From: Hydractinia symbiolongicarpus | Taxonomy: Eukaryota; Cnidaria; Hydrozoa; Anthoathecata; Hydractiniidae | Length of the DNA: 64,000 bases | Assembly (NCBI RefSeq): GCF_029227915.1 | Contig: NC_079883.1 | Coordinates: 11,532,001-11,596,000 of the forward strand | Reading direction: 5' to 3' | Shown: in pieces, positions 1 through 6,562 of the stretch | Layout of the letters: the number at the start of each line of letters is the position of its first letter | Numbering within the stretch: the first letter of the stretch is position 1 | The notes under the pieces: generated by a model | Told to the model about the DNA's origin: nothing | Databases searched by the model: none | Seen by the model: only the letters and a program-made list of their open reading frames with translations | Translations under genes and position numbers: made by a program

Positions 1-183
1 TGCGATTTGATTTGTAAGTTAATACAAAAACGTACGAATATTTAACGTAAGTGTTAACGAAATAAACTTTACTCGTTTTTTCATCATAAAAATAGGATCG
101 AAATCATGTTTTTTTAACCAATCATAATTAAGTATTAAACAAAAGATTTTTTTTTTAACCAATTAAATTGCGTATCGGCGTTT

Positions 184-203
184 TCGGATCGAATTCGATC
201 CGA
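184..203. promoter_or_regulatory. Perfect 20 bp palindrome in the H2A-H2B promoter
   Basis: TCGGATCGAATTCGATCCGA equals its own reverse complement. It ends 10 bp before the H2B TATAAA. Its half GGATCGAA also occurs singly at 95-102. It is suggestive of a homodimer binding site, but the factor is unknown. Confidence 0.6.
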
Positions 204-213
204 TTTTTTTACT

Positions 214-219
214 TATAAA
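214..219 (+). promoter_or_regulatory. H2B TATA box
   Basis: TATAAA, 68 bp upstream of the H2B ATG, in the context ACTTATAAACA. H3 has a TATA-like AAATAAAA and H4 a TTTAAA at a similar distance from their start codons, which supports the assignment. Confidence 0.75.
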
Positions 220-281
220 CAAAAAGTTTTGACTTGCAGTTTAATGCTTATTTACAAGTTAAGTAGCAAAAATTTTTAACC

Positions 282-686
282 ATGTCTGACGCAGCAGCTA
301 AAGGAGGAAAACAGGCACCTAAAGTAGCCAAGAAAGGTGAAAAAAGAGCCGGCAAAAAAGGAGGAAAGATTGGTGGAACTGGTGAAAAGAAACGCAAGAG
401 AAAGAGAAAGGAAAGTTATGCTATTTACATCTACAATGTTTTGAAACAAGTTCACCCAGATGTCGGAGTTTCAAGCAAAGCTATGAGCATCATGAACTCA
501 TTTGTCAACGACATCTTTGAGCGCATTGCTTCCGAAGCTTCGCGTTTGGCTCTTCAAAACAAAAAGTCGACCATCTCTTCTCGTGAAATTCAAACCGCAG
601 TACGTCTTCTCTTGCCTGGAGAACTTGCAAAACACGCAGTCAGTGAAGGAACAAAAGCCGTCACAAAATACACAAGCAGCAAGTAA
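282..686 (+). CDS. H2B: Histone H2B
   Basis: Core histone of 134 residues that pairs with H2A in the nucleosome. The basic N-terminal tail (residues 1-43, rich in Lys/Gly/Ala, ending in an alternating Lys-Arg run) is longer than in many animal H2Bs. The histone fold follows from about residue 45 ([18 protein letters not shown], then helix 2 [19 protein letters not shown]), with the highly conserved C-terminal helix containing [18 protein letters not shown] and ending YTSSK. The ATG follows an A/T-rich leader, with no in-frame upstream alternative that makes sense. No intron. It diverges from H2A upstream and converges on H4 downstream; the 3' stem-loop is at 710-725. Protein identical in all units except the broken copy of unit 9. 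Confidence 0.99.
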   Translation: MSDAAAKGGKQAPKVAKKGEKRAGKKGGKIGGTGEKKRKRKRKESYAIYIYNVLKQVHPDVGVSSKAMSIMNSFVNDIFERIASEASRLALQNKKSTISSREIQTAVRLLLPGELAKHAVSEGTKAVTKYTSSK

Positions 687-709
687 ACCAACGTCTACCA
701 AACACAAAC

Positions 710-725
710 GGTCTTTTTTAAGACC
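710..725 (+). promoter_or_regulatory. H2B mRNA 3' stem-loop (class 2 stem)
   Basis: GGTCTT-TTTT-AAGACC: six-pair stem, four-base loop, preceded by AAAC and followed by ACACA, 23 nt after the stop codon. This fits the metazoan SLBP-binding consensus. It differs at three stem pairs from the stem of the other four histone genes, always with compensation. Confidence 0.93.
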
Positions 726-735
726 ACACATCTTT

Positions 736-746
736 AAAAAAACATT
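736..746 (+). promoter_or_regulatory. Candidate histone downstream element (U7 target) of H2B
   Basis: AAAAAAACATT starting 11 nt after the stem-loop. The same 11-mer occurs at the same distance behind H1 (2690-2700, minus strand) and H2A (5434-5444, minus strand). Related forms follow H4 (1090-1100) and H3 (2445-2454). Confidence 0.5.
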
Positions 747-1108
747 TACTTGGCGTCACTACAAGTTAACCGAAGTTAATAAAACTTCTAAATAATGTGC
801 TTAAGAACACTAGCCTACATTTAAAATACTTCCCCATGTGTGTGTGTGGATTAGCTTCACTTTTCATACGTATTATTAGCTGTACTTGCAGAAAAGACAA
901 GTACATTGATCCATGTTATTGCTTACATTTAACTTAACCCAGCTTTTCACGGAAACACTCCCAGGCAAATTAACCCTACAAAGTATTTCTAAATTTTTTT
1001 TGTGTCATATATGACATAGTATCGTATAGCAATAAATGTAACTGTGACAAGACTTTACACATTGTGTAATTTGGAAGCGTGCACAAAGTAATGTTTTAAA
1101 AGATTTGT

Positions 1109-1124
1109 GGCTATAAAAATAGCC
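1109..1124 (-). promoter_or_regulatory. H4 mRNA 3' stem-loop
   Basis: On the minus strand GGCTAT-TTTT-ATAGCC, preceded by AAAAAC and followed by ACAAAT, 24 nt after the H4 stop. Candidate downstream element TTTAAAACATT at 1090-1100, 8 nt away. Confidence 0.93.
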
Positions 1125-1148
1125 GTTTTTGTTGAGCAATGACAACGC

Positions 1149-1505
<357 letters not shown>

Positions 1506-1594
1506 TTAACAGAATTCAGACAGCTTTAAAAAGAGGCCATAAAATTACCTACTGCTCGTGGAAACACCCTAATTAACCAATAGAGTTGCGTCAT

Positions 1595-1619
1595 TACAAA
1601 ATGTTCCGAACATTTTGTA
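1595..1619. promoter_or_regulatory. 25 nt palindrome in the H4-H3 promoter
   Basis: Two perfect 12 bp arms, TACAAAATGTTC and GAACATTTTGTA, flank one central C. It lies 135 bp upstream of the H4 ATG and 368 bp upstream of H3. The T-run immediately after it is one base shorter in unit 3. Confidence 0.6.
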
Positions 1620-1924
1620 CATTTTTTTAAGTAAAACTGTAGTTTTTTTAAAAATTCGTGGTCTTAATGTTTCAGTAAGGCAATAAATTTGGCATCGTTG
1701 GAATTCGCCAAACCTTCTGCTACTTACTAAAAAAAAAAAAAGTCAAAAGCTTTTGTGTATCAGAAGATACAGCCGTTTTCCCGTAGCCAAAAAACACAGA
1801 TTTTATAAAAATGTTAAAGTAATGAGCGTAATGTCATTATGCAGCCAATCAGAAATTACTTTCTTAGCACCAATCAAATGGTTTGTTTTGAACCTTAGCT
1901 GTCAATCAATATGAGAAATAAAAC

Positions 1925-1932
1925 TTTGGCGC
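1925..1932 (+). promoter_or_regulatory. E2F-like site upstream of H3
   Basis: TTTGGCGC matches the TTTSGCGC E2F consensus, directly after the TATA-like AAATAAAA and about 55 bp before the H3 ATG. E2F control would fit S-phase expression; binding is inferred only from the motif. Confidence 0.45.
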
Positions 1933-1983
1933 GATAGTGCATTTTAGACCGTCTTGTGTATCCGTACTACATCGACTTCTTAA

Positions 1984-2397
<414 letters not shown>

Positions 2398-2418
2398 GCA
2401 TCTTACCAAACAAAAAAC

Positions 2419-2434
2419 GGCTATTTTTATAGCC
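2419..2434 (+). promoter_or_regulatory. H3 mRNA 3' stem-loop
   Basis: GGCTAT-TTTT-ATAGCC, preceded by AAAAAC and followed by ACACAT, 21 nt after the stop. The downstream element here is the weaker AAAAAATATT at 2445-2454, 10 nt beyond the stem. Confidence 0.93.
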
Positions 2435-2710
2435 ACACATCCATAAAAAATATTACGGCTAGCTTTTTATATCAAACTTTGTTCTGCTTTCTGTTTAAAT
2501 TTTATGCTACATAAAAATTTTATGCTACATAAAGTTTGACAATGTTAAAAATATGAAGGGCAAGAAAAGTAAAAGCAAGAAAATAAGAAATTTAAAAACG
2601 AAAATACTTAAACTTAGGGAATCTAATCTTAAAATTACTCTTTTTTAACTGTTTAAGTGACTTAAACAAGTTTAACTTTGTACCAAGATAATGTTTTTTT
2701 GTAAATGTGT

Positions 2711-2726
2711 GGCTATAAAAATAGCC
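2711..2726 (-). promoter_or_regulatory. H1 mRNA 3' stem-loop
   Basis: Minus strand GGCTAT-TTTT-ATAGCC followed by ACACAT, 32 nt after the H1 stop. The downstream element AAAAAAACATT is at 2690-2700, exactly 10 nt beyond the stem. Confidence 0.93.
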
Positions 2727-2758
2727 GTTTGTTAATGTAATAGCCAGATACACACAAA

Positions 2759-3310
2759 TTATTTTTTTGCGGTCTTCTTTGCTGCCTTTTTGGGAGTCTT
2801 TTTGACCTTCTTTGCTGCAGGTTTTTTAGCAACAGGCTTCTTTGTGGGTTTCTTAGCTGCTGGTTTCTTAGCCGAGGCTTTCTTTGTGGCAGGCTTCTTT
2901 GCTGCTTTCTTTGGCGTGCTCTTCTTTGCTGGCTTCTTTTTTGGTGTACTTTTCTTTGCAGTAGGCTTCTTTGCCGTTGGCTTTTTTGCTGCGGCCTTTT
3001 TCTTAGGTTTTTCTTTTTTTACCTGACCTAGCTTGAATGATCCAGAAGCACCAGTGCCTTTAGTTTGAATCAAATCGCCTGATGTTACTCCTCGTTTAAG
3101 AGCCATTTTCAGATGATGATCTGAGTTTTCAGCAACTTTGTAATTTGCATGAATATATTTTGTAATAGCTTGGCGAGATGAACCACCGCGTTCCTTTAGG
3201 GTAGCGATAGCAGCCTTGATCATGTCCACATATTTAGGGTGATCAGCTGTCTTCTTTGCAGCAGGTTTCTTCTTGGGTGCGATTTTCTTTGGAGAAGCTG
3301 CTTCACTCAT
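2759..3310 (-). CDS. H1: Linker histone H1
   Basis: 183-residue linker histone. Short N-terminal basic tail (1-22), winged-helix globular domain (about 23-95, [20 protein letters not shown] through GASGSFKLG), then a long Lys/Ala/Pro C-terminal tail (96-183). Four S/T-P-K-K sites (at Ser6, two STPKK and one TPKK in the tail) are typical CDK phosphorylation and DNA-binding motifs. The frame stays open nine codons further upstream (an ATG at 3337), but MSEAAS at 3310 is the normal H1-type start and the upstream codons look like leader. An E2F-type site lies 144 bp upstream. Identical in all units. Confidence 0.97.
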   Translation of the reverse strand: MSEAASPKKIAPKKKPAAKKTADHPKYVDMIKAAIATLKERGGSSRQAITKYIHANYKVAENSDHHLKMALKRGVTSGDLIQTKGTGASGSFKLGQVKKEKPKKKAAAKKPTAKKPTAKKSTPKKKPAKKSTPKKAAKKPATKKASAKKPAAKKPTKKPVAKKPAAKKVKKTPKKAAKKTAKK

Positions 3311-3889
3311 TTTTAATGTTTTCTTACAACAATCCAACGATAAACGATGCTTGTTATCACAGTAGAAGTATACTAAACATTACCGTGTAAATGAGATATA
3401 ATTTAAGACGGTGCGAAGTATGCGGACGTAAAAGTACCACTCCCGGGAATTGATTTGGCGCGAAAACAGAAATGTGTGTTTCTGTACATCGTATAATGTC
3501 CGTTTTGGGAGCCGCGACTATGCGAAAGCATGTTAATTTTTATTTGTAGCACGACGCAATAGTCTGAAAGAGAAGCTGCTGGAGTTTGAGGTCTTCAGCA
3601 TTACATCTACTCTGTTAATTTGGGCTTCTTCCGCGCCCGTGTTAGGATTTTCATAAAGCGTTCTTTGGTTTGCGTTGCGTATGTCGGCCTACATCATCGA
3701 CACGGCCTGTTTCCGGCTATTAGGAGCAATTCATATATTGGGCACTGCGTTTCGACTTTTTTATTAGACCACAGTAAAAAAATTCACTCACAGAAGTCCC
3801 TTTCTTTCATGGCTACAAACACGAAGAATTCTGTCGTAAGTAAAACGAATGCGCAAGCCAAAATAACGATGGGGCGAAGTCATAAGCAT
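3311..3889. promoter_or_regulatory. H1 promoter and H1-tRNA spacer (579 bp)
   Basis: The H1-proximal part contains AGTATACT (near 3367-3374) and TATAATT (near 3398-3404), possible TATA elements, and the E2F-type site at 3454-3465 next to CCCGGG. From about 3480 the composition becomes more GC-rich. I find no further RNA gene: no U5, U6 or U7 match. A splice-donor-like GTAAGT at 3835-3840 has no other support. Confidence 0.65.
3454..3465. promoter_or_regulatory. E2F-type site upstream of H1
   Basis: TTTGGCGCGAAA, a full match to the bidirectional E2F consensus (TTTSSCGC with the AAA flank), 144 bp upstream of the H1 start. It suggests S-phase control. Confidence 0.6.
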
Positions 3890-3962
3890 CGCCCTGTGGC
3901 CCAATGGATAAGGCATCTGACTACGAATCAGGGGATTCCAGGTTCGACTCCTGGCAGGGTCG
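3890..3962 (+). tRNA. tRNA-Arg-ACG: tRNA-Arg (anticodon ACG), somewhat degenerate
   Basis: 73 nt cloverleaf: T8-G9, D arm with AATGGATAA loop, anticodon stem TCTGA/TCAGG, loop CTACGAA with anticodon ACG at 3923-3925, T arm CCAGG-TTCGACT-CCTGG, discriminator G. It would be charged with Arg and, after A34-to-I, read CGU, CGC and CGA. The internal B box GGTTCGACTCC (3941-3951) is perfect. Oddities: positions 1 and 72 are C and C (unpaired), 2-71 is G-T, 27-43 is T-G, base 37 is A, and there is no TTTT until 4164. It may be functional, or a tRNA-derived relic. Confidence 0.85.
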
Positions 3963-4284
3963 CACTGTCGCATTTCGGCTGCATGGTCTACTGTGTAACG
4001 CGCGCGCACGTTCTGGCGTAATGCGTTGATAAACGGAATGTACGCAGTCATATTGGAAAGTAATATCACGCACTTAGTATCGTCGCCTTTGTTAGCATTC
4101 ATGTAAGTTACCATCCACTCGCTACAGTCGCTCTCCATCCTACGGCTAAATCAACAGCCGTGATTTTTACTATGTCGCCGTCCATCCGTACGCGGTGACA
4201 GTTGTAAGCTTTACAGTAACGTGACATGCTCCACAAGCAGTTACGGTGTGTGGACGATGCCTATCATGGCAACGCTTGTTCTTT
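3963..4284. other. tRNA-U2 spacer and U2 promoter (322 bp)
   Basis: No gene recognised. A hairpin ACGGCT / AGCCGT (4142-4161) is followed by T5 (4164-4168), the first T-run downstream of the tRNA and a possible Pol III stop. A GTAAGTTA at 4105-4112 resembles a splice donor. The U2 proximal element is at 4231-4239. Confidence 0.6.
4231..4239 (+). promoter_or_regulatory. Candidate PSE of U2
   Basis: CCACAAGCA at -54 to -46 of U2. The identical 9-mer occurs at -57 to -49 of U1 (4605-4613), the position of the snRNA proximal sequence element. Both copies continue with a similar TTA(A)C stretch. Confidence 0.6.
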
Positions 4285-4471
4285 ATCGCTTCTCGGCCTA
4301 ATGGCTAAGATCAAGTGTAGTATCTGTTCTTATCAGTTTAATATCTGGTAGGCCATTCTCTGAATGGTCAGTATATTAATCTGATTTTTGGCCTTGGGTC
4401 ATGGAGGTGGATTCATTCACGCCGTGACCACGGGTTGCCTTGGTGTTGCACTATTACCGATGGCGGCCCAC
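4285..4471 (+). ncRNA. U2: U2 spliceosomal snRNA
   Basis: About 187 nt (3' end approximate), the usual length. It starts ATCGCTTCTCGGCC, the conserved U2 5' end pairing with U6. The branch-point recognition sequence GTAGTA is at 4317-4322. Stem IIa (TATCAG / CTGGTA, one wobble) and stem IIb (GGCCATTC / GAATGGTC) are intact. The Sm site ATTTTTG is at 4384-4390, followed by 3' stems III and IV. It is presumably transcribed by Pol II from the PSE at 4231. Followed by a candidate 3' box AAAAGAATAA at 4481-4490. Confidence 0.97.
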
Positions 4472-4604
4472 ATAAGCAATAAAAGAATAATAGCAGTCCT
4501 CTTTCCGACGGCACTCTGCATAGTCTACGGCGGGAACAAAACGCGTACACTGGGGGAGAATACAGCCTATGCCCCGCGACACGGCAGTTTATAACACACT
4601 CAAG

Positions 4605-4613
4605 CCACAAGCA
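4605..4613 (+). promoter_or_regulatory. Candidate PSE of U1
   Basis: CCACAAGCA at -57 to -49 of U1, identical to the element upstream of U2, in the 190 bp U2-U1 spacer. Confidence 0.6.
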
Positions 4614-4661
4614 TTAACAAACTTTGAAGGGTACCCTCATGCTACGGTGCAGTTCCAACTC

Positions 4662-4826
4662 ATACTTACCTGACGGGGAAGTAAAGACTGATCAATGAGG
4701 GTTTTCTTCCAGAGTGAGGCTCTTGCATTGCACTACGCTTGGGCTGACCTCTGCGATTACTGCAAACGTCAGTAACTCGACCGTACAATTTCTGGTAGTG
4801 GGGGCCTGCGTCCGCGCTCGCCCCCT
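4662..4826 (+). ncRNA. U1: U1 spliceosomal snRNA
   Basis: About 165 nt. The 5' end ATACTTACCTG (4662-4672) is the invariant sequence pairing with 5' splice sites. Stem-loop II has the U1A-binding ATTGCAC (4727-4733), and the 3' stem GGGGGC / GCCCCC is intact. Unusual points: the stem-loop I loop reads GATCAATGAG where the U1-70K consensus is GATCAYGAAG, and the Sm site is AATTTCTGG (4787-4795). A candidate 3' box AAATGAATGA follows at 4837-4846. Same sequence in the other units as far as I compared. Confidence 0.96.
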
Positions 4827-5175
4827 CCTTAATTCAAAATGAATGAGCTTAGAAAAGTTGCGCGGCCAAATGTCGGTGGTGACTTAAACGCTAAGGTAAA
4901 ACCTCGCTTGGCTGTTACGAAACGTGATTGCGATATAAGTCCTCGGAAGGCGGCGGAATTTTATTTTATTTGCCATTCCGTCAGGGTTATTGGATGATCG
5001 GCAATAGATCGAGTTTGTATGCATTTGAAAGCTCTTTTTTCTCGTACTATCACCTGAAAATGTCGTAGGAAAATGTCATAGGAAACACTTTCAACAACCG
5101 CCACGTTCCTTAATTGTTATAACAAGAAATATATCACAGCACCATTGAAATGAAAAGGCAACAAATGAAAATGAA
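4827..5175. other. U1-5S spacer (349 bp)
   Basis: Holds the candidate U1 3' box (4837-4846) and the T/G site (4833) that divides the array. A 13 bp tandem repeat with one mismatch (AAAATGTCGTAGG / AAAATGTCATAGG) lies at 5057-5082. On the minus strand the 5S terminator T-runs lie around 5162-5177. No gene seen. Confidence 0.75.
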
Positions 5176-5295
5176 AAGCCTACGACACCGGGAGTTCCCA
5201 GGCGGTCCCCCATCCAAGTACTATCCCGGCCCGACGATGCTTAACTTCCGTGATCAGACGAGAACGGGTGTGTTCATCGTGGTATGGCCGTAGAC
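5176..5295 (-). rRNA. 5S: 5S ribosomal RNA
   Basis: 120 nt on the minus strand: starts GTCTACGGCCATACCAC and ends CGTAGGCTT, the two ends pairing as helix I. The internal promoter is recognisable: box A AGTTAAGCATCGTCGGGCC, and box C with TTGGATGGGGGACCGCC. The 3' end runs into TTTT (5174-5177 on the plus strand as AAAA), a Pol III terminator, with further T-runs behind it. It lies downstream of U1 in opposite orientation, so the two converge. Confidence 0.97.
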
Positions 5296-5492
5296 ATTAG
5301 TAGGGGCAAATACGTGCAATTTATTTTGACGTTGTGATCAAATTTTTTTATTTAATTTCTTTGAGTTACTTAGGACAAGGCGTATGCATGGATTATCTAT
5401 TAGACTTTAAGGTTATAGTTTTGTGAAAAAAACAATGTTTTTTTAAAGATGTGTGGCTATAAAAATAGCCGTTGTTTTCTGAGTGTAGCGGT
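5296..5492. other. 5S-H2A spacer (197 bp)
   Basis: Contains the H2A stem-loop (5455-5470) and downstream element (5434-5444) on the minus strand. The remainder is AT-rich 5S upstream sequence without a recognised element. Confidence 0.7.
5455..5470 (-). promoter_or_regulatory. H2A mRNA 3' stem-loop
   Basis: Minus strand GGCTAT-TTTT-ATAGCC followed by ACACAT, 22 nt after the H2A stop. The element AAAAAAACATT at 5434-5444 lies exactly 10 nt beyond. Confidence 0.93.
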
Positions 5493-5873
5493 TTACTTCT
5501 TCTGTCCTTTGTCGTTCTTCTTTGGGAGTAAGACAGCTTGAATGTTTGGCAAAACACCACCAGCTGCAATGGTTACACCGCTCAAAAGTTTGTTTAATTC
5601 TTCATCATTACGAACAGCCAATTGTAAATGTCTTGGAATAATCCTAGCTTTTTTGTTGTCTCTTGCTGCGTTACCAGCCAACTCCAATATCTCAGCAGAT
5701 AAATATTCCAAGACGGCTGCTAAGTAAACTGGTGCTCCAGATCCAATTCGGTTAGCATAGTGCCCTCTACGAAGGAATCTATGCACTCTACCGACTGGAA
5801 ATTGAAGTCCAGCTCTTGAGGATCTTGTCTTGGCTTTAGCCTTAGCTTTTCCACCTTTTCCACGTCCAGACAT
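5493..5873 (-). CDS. H2A: Histone H2A (canonical type)
   Basis: 126 residues. N-terminal [33 protein letters not shown], histone fold, docking domain [21 protein letters not shown] and a short tail ending DKGQKK. There is no SQ(E/D) motif, so it is not H2A.X. Acidic-patch residues (Glu56, 61, 64; Asp90, Glu91, Glu92) are present. The L1-loop region reads [12 protein letters not shown] where most animal H2As have RKGNYAERVGAG, so His, Asn, Ile and Ser replace residues that are usually conserved. It pairs with H2B, whose gene diverges across 284 bp. Confidence 0.99.
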   Translation of the reverse strand: MSGRGKGGKAKAKAKTRSSRAGLQFPVGRVHRFLRRGHYANRIGSGAPVYLAAVLEYLSAEILELAGNAARDNKKARIIPRHLQLAVRNDEELNKLLSGVTIAAGGVLPNIQAVLLPKKNDKGQKK

Positions 5874-6157
5874 AACTGCGATTTGATTTGTAAGTTAATA
5901 CAAAAACGTACGAATATTTAACGTAAGTGTTAACGAAATAAACTTTACTCGTTTTTTCATCATAAAAATAGGATCGAAATCATGTTTTTTTAACCAATCA
6001 TAATTAAGTATTAAACAAAAGATTTTTTTTTTAACCAATTAAATTGCGTATCGGCGTTTTCGGATCGAATTCGATCCGATTTTTTTACTTATAAACAAAA
6101 AGTTTTGACTTGCAGTTTAATGCTTATTTACAAGTTAAGTAGCAAAAATTTTTAACC
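5874..6157. promoter_or_regulatory. Divergent H2A-H2B promoter, first complete copy (284 bp)
   Basis: Full spacer between the H2A start (5873) and H2B start (6158). Palindrome at 6060-6079, TATAAA at 6090-6095, CCAAT at 5994-5998 and 6035-6039, and the single half-site GGATCGAA at 5971-5978. Confidence 0.8.
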
Positions 6158-6562
6158 ATGTCTGACGCAGCAGCTAAAGGAGGAAAACAGGCACCTAAAG
6201 TAGCCAAGAAAGGTGAAAAAAGAGCCGGCAAAAAAGGAGGAAAGATTGGTGGAACTGGTGAAAAGAAACGCAAGAGAAAGAGAAAGGAAAGTTATGCTAT
6301 TTACATCTACAATGTTTTGAAACAAGTTCACCCAGATGTCGGAGTTTCAAGCAAAGCTATGAGCATCATGAACTCATTTGTCAACGACATCTTTGAGCGC
6401 ATTGCTTCCGAAGCTTCGCGTTTGGCTCTTCAAAACAAAAAGTCGACCATCTCTTCTCGTGAAATTCAAACCGCAGTACGTCTTCTCTTGCCTGGAGAAC
6501 TTGCAAAACACGCAGTCAGTGAAGGAACAAAAGCCGTCACAAAATACACAAGCAGCAAGTAA
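6158..6562 (+). CDS. H2B: Histone H2B (unit 2)
   Basis: Encodes the same protein as 282-686. Stem-loop at 6586-6601. Confidence 0.99.
   Translation: MSDAAAKGGKQAPKVAKKGEKRAGKKGGKIGGTGEKKRKRKRKESYAIYIYNVLKQVHPDVGVSSKAMSIMNSFVNDIFERIASEASRLALQNKKSTISSREIQTAVRLLLPGELAKHAVSEGTKAVTKYTSSK

Larger units (their letters stand above)
1..281. promoter_or_regulatory. Divergent H2A-H2B promoter (H2B side complete; H2A gene lies before the window)
   Basis: This is the spacer between an H2A start (just outside the window) and the H2B start; complete copies of 284 bp occur at 5874-6157 and at each later junction. Visible elements: a single GGATCGAA at 95-102; two T-tract-AACCAAT modules with CCAAT at 118-122 and 159-163; a perfect 20 bp palindrome at 184-203; and a TATAAA at 214-219, 68 bp from the H2B ATG. 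On the H2A side I see only weak A/T-rich TATA-like candidates near 55-66. It presumably drives both genes in S phase; that is inference from gene arrangement. Confidence 0.8.
687..1148. other. H2B-H4 convergent spacer (462 bp)
   Basis: Contains the H2B stem-loop (710-725) with its downstream element (736-746) and, on the minus strand, the H4 stem-loop (1109-1124) with its element (1090-1100). Between them I see no gene, only a (TG)n run near 837-847, an 8 bp inverted repeat TGTACTTG / CAAGTACA at 881-905 with a 9 nt loop, and a perfect 14 bp palindrome TGTCATATATGACA at 1003-1016. Confidence 0.8.
2398..2758. other. H3-H1 convergent spacer (361 bp)
   Basis: Holds the H3 stem-loop (2419-2434) and downstream element (2445-2454), and the H1 stem-loop (2711-2726) and element (2690-2700). 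Between them: an 18 bp perfect tandem direct repeat (AAATTTTATGCTACATAA, 2497-2514 and 2515-2532), a purine-rich stretch from about 2553, a Lys-rich 31-codon ORF (2553-2648) that is probably chance, and a 9 bp inverted repeat TGTTTAAGT / ACTTAAACA at 2650-2668 with a 1 nt centre. Confidence 0.8.

Noticed and set aside
184-203. Palindrome as a cloning linker (contains GAATTC flanked by GGATC)
   Set aside because: It is present in the same place in all eleven units within continuous genomic sequence, so an artefact is unlikely.
498-795. ORFs in other frames over the 3' half of H2B
   Set aside because: Shadows of the H2B coding sequence continuing into its 3' spacer.
2790-3026. Plus-strand ORF of 78 codons rich in Phe, Ala and Gly
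   Set aside because: It is the antisense of the repetitive H1 Lys/Ala tail; composition explains the open frame.
3311-3337. Upstream in-frame extension of H1 by nine codons starting at ATG 3337
   Set aside because: The extra residues (MDCCKKTLK) are not H1-like, while MSEAAS at 3310 is the usual start with Ser after Met. The extension reads as leader.
3480-3889. Hidden U7, U5 or U6 gene in the H1-tRNA spacer
   Set aside because: An AATTTTTA run near 3535 looks Sm-like, but there is no matching 5' end, hairpin or proximal element; no U5 or U6 core sequence was found on either strand.
3620-4138. Two overlapping ORFs (133 codons plus, 116 codons minus) across the tRNA
   Set aside because: They run through the tRNA gene on both strands, have no recognisable domain and are most simply chance.
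4388-4610. ORFs of 65-68 codons at the end of U2
   Set aside because: They overlap the U2 RNA gene and show no protein similarity that I recognise.
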